Assembly (NCBI RefSeq): GCF_002943525.1
Contig: NZ_CP025394.1
Span: 7,207,001-7,271,000, forward strand
Origin: Kitasatospora sp. MMS16-BH015
Lineage (GTDB): Bacteria; Actinomycetota; Actinomycetes; Streptomycetales; Streptomycetaceae
DNA length: 64,000 bases
Direction of reading: 5' to 3'
In this document: in pieces, positions 17,335 to 25,311 of the stretch
Layout: each line of letters starts with the position of its first letter
Position numbering within the stretch: position 1 is the stretch's first letter
Notes under the pieces: model-generated
Databases searched by the model: none
The model's input: only the letters and a program-made list of their open reading frames with translations
What the model was told of the DNA's origin: nothing
Translations under genes and position numbers: made by a program

Positions 17335-18113
17335 TGGCCGCGATCGTGACCGGGGGCAGCTCGGGGATCGGCCGGGCGGTGGTGCTGGCCCTGGCGGCGG
17401 CCGGGCACCAGGTGGCCGTGGGGTACCGGAGCGACCGGGCGGGGGCCGTGCGGACGGCCGAACTGGCCGGTCAGGGGCTGGTGTTCGCGCTGGACCTGGC
17501 GGACCCGGCCGGCGCCGCGGCGGCCGTGGGGCGGGCGGCCGAGCGGTTGGGGCAGGTGGACGTGCTGGTCAACTGTGCGGGGGTGAACCGGCGTTCGCCG
17601 GTGCTGACGGAGACGCTGGCCGAGTGGCAGCGGATCCTCACCGTCGACCTGACCGGCCCGTTCGCCTGCGCCCAGGAGGCGGCCCGCCGGATGGTGGCGC
17701 TCGGGCGGGGCGGCCGGATCGTCAACGTCACCTCGGTGCACGAGTACGTGCCGATCCTCGGCGGGGCCTCCTACTGCGCGGCCAAGGGCGGGCTCGGCGA
17801 GCTGACCAAGGTGATGGCGCTCGAACTGGCGCCGTACGGCATCACGGTCAACGCGGTGAGCCCCGGCGAGACGGCCACCCCGATGAACGGCGTGCCGGAC
17901 GGGCAGGACGCCGCCGAGTACCCCCGCCCCGAGATCCCGCTCGGCCGGCCCGGCCGGGCGGCCGAAGTGGCCGCAGCCGTGGCCCACTTGGCCGCACCCG
18001 AGGCGGCCTACACCACCGGCGTGACGCTCACCGTGGACGGCGGGCTCAGCCTGACGGCCGCGCTGGCCAACCAGCGCTACGCCGCGATCACCGAGAACGG
18101 AGACCCGCGATGA
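17334..18113 (+). CDS. Short-chain dehydrogenase/reductase
   Basis: 259 residues, classical SDR. The cofactor motif is IVTGGSSGIGRAV (TGxxxGIG), followed by VNCAGV (NNAG equivalent), the catalytic Ser in IVNVTSVHE and YCAAKGG (YxxxK). The C-terminal TTGVTLTVDGGLS is typical of 3-oxoacyl-ACP-reductase-like SDRs. The ATG at 17334 is chosen because it forms a TGATG junction with the upstream stop; longer forms would overlap the bicupin. In the operon it would reduce or oxidise a carbonyl/hydroxyl on the cyclitol. Assignment of family is secure, substrate is not. Confidence 0.93.
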   Translation: MAAIVTGGSSGIGRAVVLALAAAGHQVAVGYRSDRAGAVRTAELAGQGLVFALDLADPAGAAAAVGRAAERLGQVDVLVNCAGVNRRSPVLTETLAEWQRILTVDLTGPFACAQEAARRMVALGRGGRIVNVTSVHEYVPILGGASYCAAKGGLGELTKVMALELAPYGITVNAVSPGETATPMNGVPDGQDAAEYPRPEIPLGRPGRAAEVAAAVAHLAAPEAAYTTGVTLTVDGGLSLTAALANQRYAAITENGDPR

Positions 18114-18682
18114 CCGGCCATTCCCCCCAGCGCGGCATACCGGGTGCCCTCGCCGTGCACCATGTCGCCTACACCGTGCCGGATCTGGACCAGGCGGTGG
18201 AGTTCTTCACCACCGTGCTCGGCGCCCGGTTGCTCTACCGGATCGGACCGGTGGCGGACGCCGAGGGCGACTGGATGACCCGCCAACTCGGCGTCGACCG
18301 GGCCGCCTCCGCGCAGATCGCGATGCTGCGGCTCGGCCCGGTGACCAATCTGGAGCTGTTCGAGTACACCGCTCCCGACCAGCGCCGCACGCTGCCGCGC
18401 AACAGCGACTGGGGCGGCCACCACCTGGCCATCGCGGTGGCGGACGTGGACGCGGCGGTGGCCTACCTGCGGGCGCAGCCGGGCGTGGAGGTGCTCGGCG
18501 AACCGCAGACCATCACCGACGGCGGCCCGATCGACGGCGACCGCTGGGTCTACTTCCGCGCGCCCTGGGGCCTCCAGCTGGAGGTGCTGCGGATGCCGCC
18601 CGGCATGCCGTACGAGCGGGCCACCGAGGCCCGGCTGTACGCCCCGGACGGGCCCTGGAGCACACCGGGCGAAGGGAGTTGA
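18110..18682 (+). CDS. VOC-family protein, candidate cyclitol epimerase
   Basis: 190 residues, glyoxalase/VOC fold. Two beta-alpha-beta-beta-beta modules: ALAVHHVAYTVPDLDQAVEFFTTVLGARLLYRI, and GGHHLAIAVADVDAAVAYLRAQPGVEVLG ending YFRAPWGLQLEVLRMP. Metal ligands are plausibly His in HHVAY, Glu in NLELFEY, His in GHHLAIAV and Glu in QLEVLR. In cetoniacytone biosynthesis a VOC protein (CetB) next to the cyclase epimerises 2-epi-5-epi-valiolone. The same pairing here makes that activity a good but unproven guess. It overlaps the SDR gene by 4 bp and is followed 3 nt later by the last dehydrogenase. Confidence 0.85.
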   Translation: MTGHSPQRGIPGALAVHHVAYTVPDLDQAVEFFTTVLGARLLYRIGPVADAEGDWMTRQLGVDRAASAQIAMLRLGPVTNLELFEYTAPDQRRTLPRNSDWGGHHLAIAVADVDAAVAYLRAQPGVEVLGEPQTITDGGPIDGDRWVYFRAPWGLQLEVLRMPPGMPYERATEARLYAPDGPWSTPGEGS

Positions 18683-18685
18683 GCG

Positions 18686-19801
18686 ATGAACCTGGCGACG
18701 CAAGCGGCCGTGGTCCGCACCCCGGGCGGCCCGTTCGAGCTGGAGCAGGTCTGGCTGGACGTGCCCAAGGCGGACGAGGTGCTGGTGCGGATCGAGGCGG
18801 TGGGCATCTGCCACACCGACCTGAGCGTCCGAGCCGGGCGCACCCCCGGGCCGCTGCCCGCCGTGCTGGGGCACGAGGGCAGCGGGGTGGTCGAGGCGGT
18901 CGGCCCGGCGGTGACCCGGGTGCGGCCCGGGCAGCGGGTGGTGCTCACCTTCGCCTCCTGCGGCGGCTGCCCGCCCTGCCGGGAGGGCAGCCCGGTGCGC
19001 TGCGAGCACTGGCCGGCCCTCAACCTCTACGGCGGCGCCCGGCTGGACGGCAGCGCCACCCTCTGGGCCGCCGACGGATCGCCGCTGCACGGTCACTTCT
19101 TCGGCCAGTCCTCCTTCGCCGGCCATGCGTTGGCGAGCGAGCGGAACGCCGTCCCGGTGCCGGACGGACTGCCGCCCGAGCTGCTCGCCCCGCTCGGCTG
19201 CGGGGTGCAGACCGGGGCCGGTGCCGTGCTCAACGTGCTGCGGCCCGGGCCGGGCGAGACGCTGGTGGTCTTCGGCGCGGGCGGGGTCGGCCTGGCCGCT
19301 GTGCTGGCCGCCCGGCTGACCGCCGCCACCCGGATCCTGGTGGTCGACCTGCTGCCCGCCCGGCTCGCGCTCGCGCTGGAGCTGGGCGCCACCGAGGTGA
19401 TCGACGCCGGGGCCGAGGATGCGGTGACCACCGTCCGGCGGCTGACCGGCGGCAGGGGGGCCGAGCACGCGCTGGAGACCACGGGCAGTGTGCGGGCGCT
19501 GCGGCAGGCGGTGGAGTGCCTGGCCGTCGGCGGCGCCTGCGGGGTGGTCGGCGCCCCGCCCGCCGGGACGGAGGTGGCCCTGGACGTGCCCGCGCTGCTC
19601 GGCCGGGCGCCCCGGATCCTCGGCATCAACCAGGGCGCGGCCCGGCCGGCCCGCTTCCTGCCCGCGCTGGCCGAACTGGTCCGGTCCGGGCGGCTGCCGG
19701 TGGAGCGGCTGGTGCGGTGCTACCCCTTCGCCGAGATCGAGCGCGCGGCCGAGGCGGCCCGCTCCGGAGAGGTGGTCAAGCCGGTGCTGGTTCTCACCTG
19801 A
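18686..19801 (+). CDS. Zinc-dependent alcohol dehydrogenase (aryl-alcohol type)
   Basis: 371 residues, MDR family. Catalytic-zinc residues are in GICHTDLSVRAG and LGHEGSGVVEAVG. The structural-zinc Cys cluster is SCGGCPPCREGSPVRC, and the Rossmann motif is LVVFGAGGVGLAAVLAA. The GAGGVG motif, LFGQSSFAGHAL loop and overall order resemble benzyl-alcohol (XylB-like) and mycothiol/alcohol dehydrogenases. It is the last gene of the operon, 3 nt after the VOC gene. With the dehydrogenase at 15422 and the SDR, the cluster has three nicotinamide oxidoreductases, implying several oxidation-state changes on the C7 ring. Confidence 0.92.
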   Translation: MNLATQAAVVRTPGGPFELEQVWLDVPKADEVLVRIEAVGICHTDLSVRAGRTPGPLPAVLGHEGSGVVEAVGPAVTRVRPGQRVVLTFASCGGCPPCREGSPVRCEHWPALNLYGGARLDGSATLWAADGSPLHGHFFGQSSFAGHALASERNAVPVPDGLPPELLAPLGCGVQTGAGAVLNVLRPGPGETLVVFGAGGVGLAAVLAARLTAATRILVVDLLPARLALALELGATEVIDAGAEDAVTTVRRLTGGRGAEHALETTGSVRALRQAVECLAVGGACGVVGAPPAGTEVALDVPALLGRAPRILGINQGAARPARFLPALAELVRSGRLPVERLVRCYPFAEIERAAEAARSGEVVKPVLVLT

Positions 19802-19885
19802 TCGAGCGATCCTGACCAGGGAACCTATCGGGCTCGGCCGCGCGTTGGTCAGCTTGCGACAACGGATGATCACTTCGGAGGAGAG

Positions 19886-21097
19886 ATGGGCGCGATCCTT
19901 TCCCGTGGCGGGAACGCATCGCTCGGCAAGGAGGCCCCCGGGGCCGCCGCCGTCACGGTGGCACTGGGCTGGCAGGCCGGGCCCGGCCTCGACCTGGACG
20001 CCTCGGCGCTGCTGTGCGACGCGGCCGGCCAGGTGGTCTCCGACCGGCACTTCGTCTTCTTCAACAACCTGCGCAGCCCCGACGGTTCGGTCACCCACGC
20101 GGGCGGCAAGGCCACCGGTACGGACCGGGAGCGGATAGCGGTCGCGCTCGGCGCCGTGCCGGCCGCCGTGGAGAAGATCGTCTTCGTGGTGGCGATCTAC
20201 GAGGCCGAGCAGCGCCGCCAGAGCTTCGGCCAGGTCGGCGGCGCCTACATCCGCCTGCTCGACGCGGCCGACGACCGCGAGGTGTTCCGCTACGACCTCG
20301 CCGAGGGCACGGCCGGCGAGACGGCGATGCTCTTCGGCGAGCTCTACCGCCACGGCGCCGACTGGAAGTTCCGCGCCGTCGGCCAGGGCTACGCCACCGG
20401 CCTGCGCGGCATCGCCACCGACTTCGGCGTGGACGTGGGCGGCCCGGCCACCCCGGCCGCGCCGCCCGCCACCCCACCGGCCGCCGACCCGTACGCGGCG
20501 CACCCGGCCCCGTCGGCCCCAGCCGCCGCAGCGGGAGCGCGGCCGGCCGCACCTCCGTCGCCGCCGGCCGCACCCCCGCAGTCCTTCACCCCGCCGCCGC
20601 AGCCCCTCGGGCAGCCGCAGCCGCAGCCGCAGTCGCAGTCCTTCCCCGCCCCCATCCCGAGCAGCCTGCCCGTACCCCAGGAGAGCCCCGTGACCTGCTT
20701 CTTCGACCCCTCGCACGGCCCGGGCACGGCGGTCGCGCTCTGGTCCCCGCAGTGGGGCGTGCCGCGGCAGATCCAGTCCTGCCCGGCCTGCGCCCAGCGC
20801 GTCCAGACCACCGCCCCGCCGTTCTACACCCCGCAGCAGGGTTACCCCCAGGCCGGTTACCCCCAGCAGGGTTACCCGCAGCAGGGGGGTTACCCCCAGG
20901 GCGGCGGCTACCCGCAGCAGGGCTACCCCCAGCAGTACCAGCCGGAGGTGCACCAGCCGCAGCAGCAGCGCCGCGGCTACGGCACCGGCGCGCTGATCGG
21001 CGCCGGCGCGGCCGGCCTGGTCGGCGGTGCGCTGCTCAACGAGGTGTTCAGCGACGACGAGCCCGACGTCAACATCGTCAACGTCTACGAGGAGTAG
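19886..21097 (+). CDS. TerD-domain protein fused to a repeat-rich linker and glycine-zipper tail
   Basis: 403 residues. Residues 1-185 are a TerD/tellurium-resistance Ca-binding domain (VALGWQAGPGLDLDASALLCD, DRHFVFFNNLRSPDGSVTHAGG, FVVAIYEAEQRRQSFGQV). A Pro/Gln/Ala linker (about 190-270) follows. Then comes a small block with CFFDPSHGPGT and SCPACAQR that may bind metal, then a QGYPQ/AGYPQ repeat array (about 312-350). The end is a glycine-zipper-like hydrophobic stretch (GTGALIGAGAAGLVGGALL) followed by an acidic tail. TerD proteins act in stress and development in streptomycetes. The tail suggests membrane or self-association. SD GGAGGAG precedes the ATG. Confidence 0.88.
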   Translation: MGAILSRGGNASLGKEAPGAAAVTVALGWQAGPGLDLDASALLCDAAGQVVSDRHFVFFNNLRSPDGSVTHAGGKATGTDRERIAVALGAVPAAVEKIVFVVAIYEAEQRRQSFGQVGGAYIRLLDAADDREVFRYDLAEGTAGETAMLFGELYRHGADWKFRAVGQGYATGLRGIATDFGVDVGGPATPAAPPATPPAADPYAAHPAPSAPAAAAGARPAAPPSPPAAPPQSFTPPPQPLGQPQPQPQSQSFPAPIPSSLPVPQESPVTCFFDPSHGPGTAVALWSPQWGVPRQIQSCPACAQRVQTTAPPFYTPQQGYPQAGYPQQGYPQQGGYPQGGGYPQQGYPQQYQPEVHQPQQQRRGYGTGALIGAGAAGLVGGALLNEVFSDDEPDVNIVNVYEE

Positions 21098-21117
21098 GCC
21101 GAGGAGCGGCCCCCGCG

Positions 21118-21552
21118 TCAGCGGGCGTAGTAGGTCTCGATCGGCACCCGGGCCTCCGCGAGGAGGGCCGGGCCCTCGGCCGGCACCGGCGGCCACTGGC
21201 CGGAGGGCGGGTTGAGCTCGACCAGCTGCTCGGTGGCGAGGGCGTAGACCACCCGGCCGAGGCCGGAGCGGAGGATGGCGCCCTCGCACATGCCGCAGGG
21301 CTGGCAGCTGGTGTACATGGTGGTGCGGGCGGCCACCTCGGGGCTGAGGTGGCGGGCCGCCCAGCGGGCCAGCTTGAGCTCGGGGTGGGCGGTGATGTCT
21401 TCGTCCCGGCGGACGGTGTTGTGCTCCTCGGCAAGCACGGTGCCGTCCTCGGCCGCGAGCAGCGAGCCGTACGGGGCGTCGCCGAGGGTGATCGCGCGGG
21501 CCGCGAGGCCGATCGCGCGGCGCAGCAGGGCCTCGTCGGCAGGGGTGGTCAT
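21118..21552 (-). CDS. Nucleoside/cytidine deaminase family protein
   Basis: 144 residues, CMP/dCMP-type zinc deaminase. The zinc/catalytic motif is ITAHPELKLARWAAR (HPE in place of HAE) with TSCQPCGMCEGAI (PCxxC). The family includes guanine deaminase and tRNA adenosine deaminase-like proteins. The first motif HPE is typical of the nucleoside deaminase/guanine deaminase-like group. The start (ATG at 21552) overlaps the stop of the LLM oxidoreductase gene by 4 bp, so both form an operon. Substrate not determinable. Confidence 0.88.
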   Translation of the reverse strand: MTTPADEALLRRAIGLAARAITLGDAPYGSLLAAEDGTVLAEEHNTVRRDEDITAHPELKLARWAARHLSPEVAARTTMYTSCQPCGMCEGAILRSGLGRVVYALATEQLVELNPPSGQWPPVPAEGPALLAEARVPIETYYAR

Positions 21553-22364
21553 GCGTGCCTCCAGTAGGTGGCCACGGTGGTGAGGGCCCGCCAGGCGTCC
21601 TGGGGGCGGCGGGTCTCGGCCGGATCGCCGTGGTAGGGGTCGAGCACGACGGCCTCGGCGCCGAGCTCGCGCAGGGCGCGGAGGTCCTCGATCACCTGCT
21701 CCACCGTACCGACCCCGGCGAGCCGTTCGGGGTCGTGCACCGGCGCGTCGGTGAGTCGCAGCGCGATCCGGGGTGCCAGGCCGGGCAGGTCCTGGCCGGC
21801 CAGGGCGGAGCGCAGCCAGGGCAGGGTGACCCGCAGCGGGTGCCAGGCGTCGCCGAAGGCGAGGGTGCGGCGCAGGCCGGCGGCGCTGTTGCCGCCGATC
21901 CAGAGCGGCACAAAGACGCCCTCCTCCTGCCAGGCGGTGCGCAGCGCGGCCAGCGCCTGGTCGGTGCGGCGCCCGCGCTCGGCGTACGGCACCCCGAGGG
22001 CGGCGAACTCCTGCCGCGCCCAGCCCACCCCGACCCCCAACACCAGCCGCCCTTCGCTGAGTTGGTGCAGGTTGGTGGCCATCCGCGCGGTGAGCAGCGG
22101 GTGCCGGTAGGGCAGGATCAGCACGGTGGTGCCGAGCCGCACCCGGCTGGTCTGCCCGGCCAGCCAGGAGAGCGTGGTGAACGGCTCGTAGAACGGCGCC
22201 GGGTACCGCTCGGCCACGTCCTCGGTGATCGCCACGTGGTCGGAGACCATCAGCAGGTCGAAGCCGAGGCCCTCCACCAGCTGCGCCCATTCGCGCAGCA
22301 CGCCGGGGTCGGTGCCGGGGCCGAAGTTCGGTACGTTGACGCCTAGTTGCATGCGTTGGTGCAT
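21549..22364 (-). CDS. LLM-class F420-dependent oxidoreductase
   Basis: 271 residues, luciferase-like monooxygenase fold. Characteristic segments: LGVNVPNFGPGTDPGVLREWAQLVEGLGFDLLMVSDHVA at the N-terminus, RVRLGTTVLILPYRHPLLTARM, LSEGRLVLGVGVGWARQEFAALGV and PLWIGGNSAAGLRR. These match TIGR03619-type F420-dependent enzymes. A second in-frame ATG at 22352 (MQLGVN) is an alternative start. Divergently transcribed from the Lrp regulator across a 93-nt gap, which could therefore control it. Substrate unknown. Confidence 0.88.
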   Translation of the reverse strand: MHQRMQLGVNVPNFGPGTDPGVLREWAQLVEGLGFDLLMVSDHVAITEDVAERYPAPFYEPFTTLSWLAGQTSRVRLGTTVLILPYRHPLLTARMATNLHQLSEGRLVLGVGVGWARQEFAALGVPYAERGRRTDQALAALRTAWQEEGVFVPLWIGGNSAAGLRRTLAFGDAWHPLRVTLPWLRSALAGQDLPGLAPRIALRLTDAPVHDPERLAGVGTVEQVIEDLRALRELGAEAVVLDPYHGDPAETRRPQDAWRALTTVATYWRHA

Positions 22365-22457
22365 GTCACGAGGCTAGCTCGAAGATCACTTCCGGCGGAA
22401 CGGACTTCTCCCGGCAGAAGGGGCTTCTGACCGCCGAATTCCAGGTAGCATCGCGCC

Positions 22458-22904
22458 ATGGCCGTGAATCTCGACGAAGTCGACTGGGCGATCCTGGAAC
22501 AGCTCCAGCAGGACGGCCGCATCTCGCTCAGCGAGCTGGGCCGCCGGGTCAACCTCAGCCCCTCCGCCACCACCGAGCGGGTTCGCCAGCTGGAGACCCA
22601 GGGGGTGATCACCGGCTTCCGGGCCGTGGTCGACCTGGAGAAGGTGGGGTACCCGGTGCTGGCCGTGGTCCGGCTCAAGTACCCCGGCAACCGGCACCAG
22701 CCGCTGCGTGACCTGCTCGGCGAGCGCCGGGAGATCCTGGAGTGCCTGCGCACCACCGGCGACGACTGCTACACCCTCAAGGTGGCGGCCACCTCGATGG
22801 GCCACCTGGAGCAGCTGATGGACGAGCTGGCCGGTTTCGGCTCCACCACCACCAGCGTGGTCTACAACCAGACTCTCCCGTTCCGCGGCCCGGTGCGCCC
22901 CTGA
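22458..22904 (+). CDS. Lrp/AsnC-family transcriptional regulator
   Basis: 148 residues. N-terminal winged HTH (LDEVDWAILEQLQQDGRISLSELGRRVNLSPSATTERVRQLETQGVITGF), then a RAM/effector domain (PVLAVVRLKYP, CLRTTGDDCYTLKVAATSMGHLEQLMDEL). Typical length and domain order for a feast/famine regulator sensing an amino acid or small ligand. Divergent from the LLM oxidoreductase and deaminase operon, its most likely target along with itself. Confidence 0.93.
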   Translation: MAVNLDEVDWAILEQLQQDGRISLSELGRRVNLSPSATTERVRQLETQGVITGFRAVVDLEKVGYPVLAVVRLKYPGNRHQPLRDLLGERREILECLRTTGDDCYTLKVAATSMGHLEQLMDELAGFGSTTTSVVYNQTLPFRGPVRP

Positions 22905-22991
22905 GGCATCAACCACCTTCGCATGCAGTCGAGTTGGGGATACCCTACGGAGTTGCCGACCCTCGCCGAGGGCCGGCGTCTCAGCGACGGC

Positions 22992-24233
22992 ATGACGGGG
23001 GAAGTCATCAACACACGCCTGAGAACCTTGGTGAGCGCTGCCCTGCTCGCCTTCACCCTGCTCCTGGCCTACGGCTTCGGGGCCGACGGCGCCCTGGCGG
23101 AGAGCGGTGGCCACCAGCTCAAGGCCACCGTGGCCACCACCGGTTCGTCCTACACGCCGATCACCCCGACCCGGGTGCTCGACACCCGGAGCGATCACGG
23201 GGCGGCGGTGCCGCCGGGCGACACGGTCGTGCTCCGGCTGGCCGGGCGGTACGGCCTGCCGGAGCACGGGTTGACGGCGGTGACCTTGAACGTGACGGTC
23301 ACCCAGCCCACCGCCCCGGGCTACCTGACGGTCTACCCGACCGGGGTGCCGATGCCGGTGGTCTCCAGCCTCAACTGGACGGCCGGCCAGACGGTGCCGA
23401 ATCAGGTCACCGTCCAGGTGGTGGACGGGTCGGTCAGCCTCCACAACGGGAGCCAGGGCACCGCGCACCTGGTGGTGGACCTGCTCGGCTCCTACGCCGA
23501 GACCGGCAACGGCTACCACGCGGACGCGCCGAAGCGGCTCCTGGACACCCGGACCGGCCTGTTCGCGGAGCAGCGGCCGGTGCCGCCGGGCGGCTCGATC
23601 GACCTCCGGCTGCTAGGGGTGCCGAGCAGCCCGCCCGAGGTGATGACGGCCGTGACGCTCAACGTGACGGTCACCCGGCCCACCGCCCCGGGCTACCTGA
23701 CGGTCTACCCGACCGGAGTGCCCAGGCCGCTGGCCTCGAACCTCAACTGGACGCCCGGGCAGACGGTGGCGAACCTGGTCACCGTCCCGGTCAAGGACGA
23801 CCGGATCACCTTCTACAACGGCAGCTCGGGCACCGTGCAGGTGGTGGCCGACCTGGCGGGGCACTTCGCCGAGACCGGGCTGCGCTACTACCCGGTGACG
23901 CCCCAGCGGCTGATCGACACCCGTGGCCGCTTCGGCCACGGCCCGCTGGTGCCCGGGGCCCGGTTCTTCTACAGCGGGCAGTGGTTCGACGGTCTGCCGG
24001 CGGCCCGGGTGCTGAACGTCACCGTCACCCAGCCCACCGCCCCGGGCTACCTGACGGCCTTCGGCCAGGGTGACGTGCCGCCGCCCGTCTCCAGCCTCAA
24101 CTGGTCGGCCGGGCAGACCGTGGCCAACGGCGCGGTCACCACGATCGACGGCTACAACGAGATCGGCTTCTACAACGGCAGCCAGGGCTCGACGCACCTG
24201 GTGGTCGACCTCTTCGGCTCCTACGCCTACTGA
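22992..24233 (+). CDS. Secreted three-repeat protein
   Basis: About 413 residues. A hydrophobic segment near the N-terminus (RTLVSAALLAFTLLLAYGFGADGALA) is a signal peptide. The mature part is three tandem modules of about 125 residues. Each carries a TPTRVLDTR-type opening, LNVTVTQPTAPGYLTVYPTGVP, SSLNWTAGQTVPN and FYNGSQGTAHLVVDLLGSYAE. This module is common in actinobacterial secreted and cell-surface proteins of unknown function and looks beta-rich. The start is uncertain: ATG 22992 lacks a good Shine-Dalgarno, and ATG 22923 is an alternative with a long N-terminus. The DNA end carries a 23-bp tandem repeat that includes the stop codon. Confidence 0.8.
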   Translation: MTGEVINTRLRTLVSAALLAFTLLLAYGFGADGALAESGGHQLKATVATTGSSYTPITPTRVLDTRSDHGAAVPPGDTVVLRLAGRYGLPEHGLTAVTLNVTVTQPTAPGYLTVYPTGVPMPVVSSLNWTAGQTVPNQVTVQVVDGSVSLHNGSQGTAHLVVDLLGSYAETGNGYHADAPKRLLDTRTGLFAEQRPVPPGGSIDLRLLGVPSSPPEVMTAVTLNVTVTRPTAPGYLTVYPTGVPRPLASNLNWTPGQTVANLVTVPVKDDRITFYNGSSGTVQVVADLAGHFAETGLRYYPVTPQRLIDTRGRFGHGPLVPGARFFYSGQWFDGLPAARVLNVTVTQPTAPGYLTAFGQGDVPPPVSSLNWSAGQTVANGAVTTIDGYNEIGFYNGSQGSTHLVVDLFGSYAY

Positions 24234-24293
24234 TCGGCGGTCAGGGAACCTACTGATCGGCGGTCAGGAAACCTGCTGATCGGCGGTCAGGAG
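24228..24293. repeat. 23-bp tandem repeat between convergent genes
   Basis: Two complete copies of TACTGATCGGCGGTCAGG followed by RAACC (24228-24250, 24251-24273) and a partial third (24274-24293). The first copy contains the stop codon of the plus-strand gene and the third contains the stop of the minus-strand gene. Confidence 0.9.
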
Positions 24294-25144
24294 TGGCGGA
24301 AGCCCTCCAGGGAGACGGTGTACTCCCCGGTCGCGGGGTGGTGGCGGAGGCAGTACCGGTCGGGGTACCAACCGGGCCGCTGCCACCCCGCCGGCCGTTT
24401 GACGGCGGTGCAGTCGGTGGCGGGGGAACGGAGTTCCGCGACGGTGATCATCGGCTCCAGGAAGGTGATCGCGCCGCCGTAGGCACCGTAGATGAAGGTG
24501 CGGGTGAACGGGCCGCCGCGCCACTCGGGGCCGGCCGGGTCGACCAGGTGGTTGCCCATCGCGGGCTCGACCAGGTGGCGGTCCTCGTAACCCGGCGGCA
24601 GGTACTCGGGCGGGACGGGCTCGGTCGCGGTCGCCTGGTCGGCGCAGTCGACCAGGACCTGGCAGGGGCCCGGGCGGATGGCGTCCCGTTCGGCCTTGGC
24701 CTGCAGGTAGAAGTGCACGTCGAAGTGCGCCCAGTCGTAGACCATCGGCGGCCCGTGGCCCAGCGGGTTCCAGTTGAGCAGCAGCCAGGAGTACGGCGCC
24801 GGTGCGCCCGGCGGCAGGTCCAGGACGTGCTCGTGGCCGTCCGAGCACTCGTGCACCGGGTCGATCCGGCCGTCGCCGTCCAGGTCGTAGCAGTGGTGGC
24901 CGTCGTTGGCCACGGTGGGCAGGTGGTCGAGCGCACCGGGGGTCAGCGCGAGGCCGAGGGCCAGCGGGCGCTCGCCGTCCCAGACGGCGTAGCTGCGCGC
25001 CGCGCCCGCGCCGAGCGCGACGGCCGGCCCGTACGAGACGCAGGCCGCGCGGGGGCAGGCGGCGGCCGGGGTGACGGGCGCGGCGAGGGCCAGCCCCGTG
25101 AGGGTGAGCGCGCCCAGCAGGGGGATGGTGCGTCGACCGCTCAC
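24287..25144 (-). CDS. Secreted protein, TTHB210/DUF5602-like
   Basis: 285 residues. GTG at 25144 is chosen: GAGGAG lies 4 nt upstream and a signal peptide follows at once (SGRRTIPLLGALTLTGLALAAPVTPAAA). The mature part has Asp-rich DLDGDGRIDPVHE, a possible Ca site, and HFDVHFYLQAKAERDAI, the HFD-HFY signature of the TTHB210-like family. It ends with a region of six aromatic residues and Cys (CTAVKRP, DRYCLRHH). The six or more Cys suggest disulphides outside the cell. The function of this family is not known to me. Confidence 0.78.
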   Translation of the reverse strand: MSGRRTIPLLGALTLTGLALAAPVTPAAACPRAACVSYGPAVALGAGAARSYAVWDGERPLALGLALTPGALDHLPTVANDGHHCYDLDGDGRIDPVHECSDGHEHVLDLPPGAPAPYSWLLLNWNPLGHGPPMVYDWAHFDVHFYLQAKAERDAIRPGPCQVLVDCADQATATEPVPPEYLPPGYEDRHLVEPAMGNHLVDPAGPEWRGGPFTRTFIYGAYGGAITFLEPMITVAELRSPATDCTAVKRPAGWQRPGWYPDRYCLRHHPATGEYTVSLEGFRHS

Positions 25145-25311
25145 GGCCGCTCCTCTCACGCGCCGGTGCGGCGCCGAAACCCCGCCCACCAGGTGCTGAA
25201 CCTCCGCCCGCCCGCTGCCGGAGCCCTGCCGACGCGACACTGAGCCCCCGGCGGCGGCCGGTCCAGCATGTCACGGAAAGTCATACTGCGCTCACTGGTA
25301 GTGTCGGCCGG

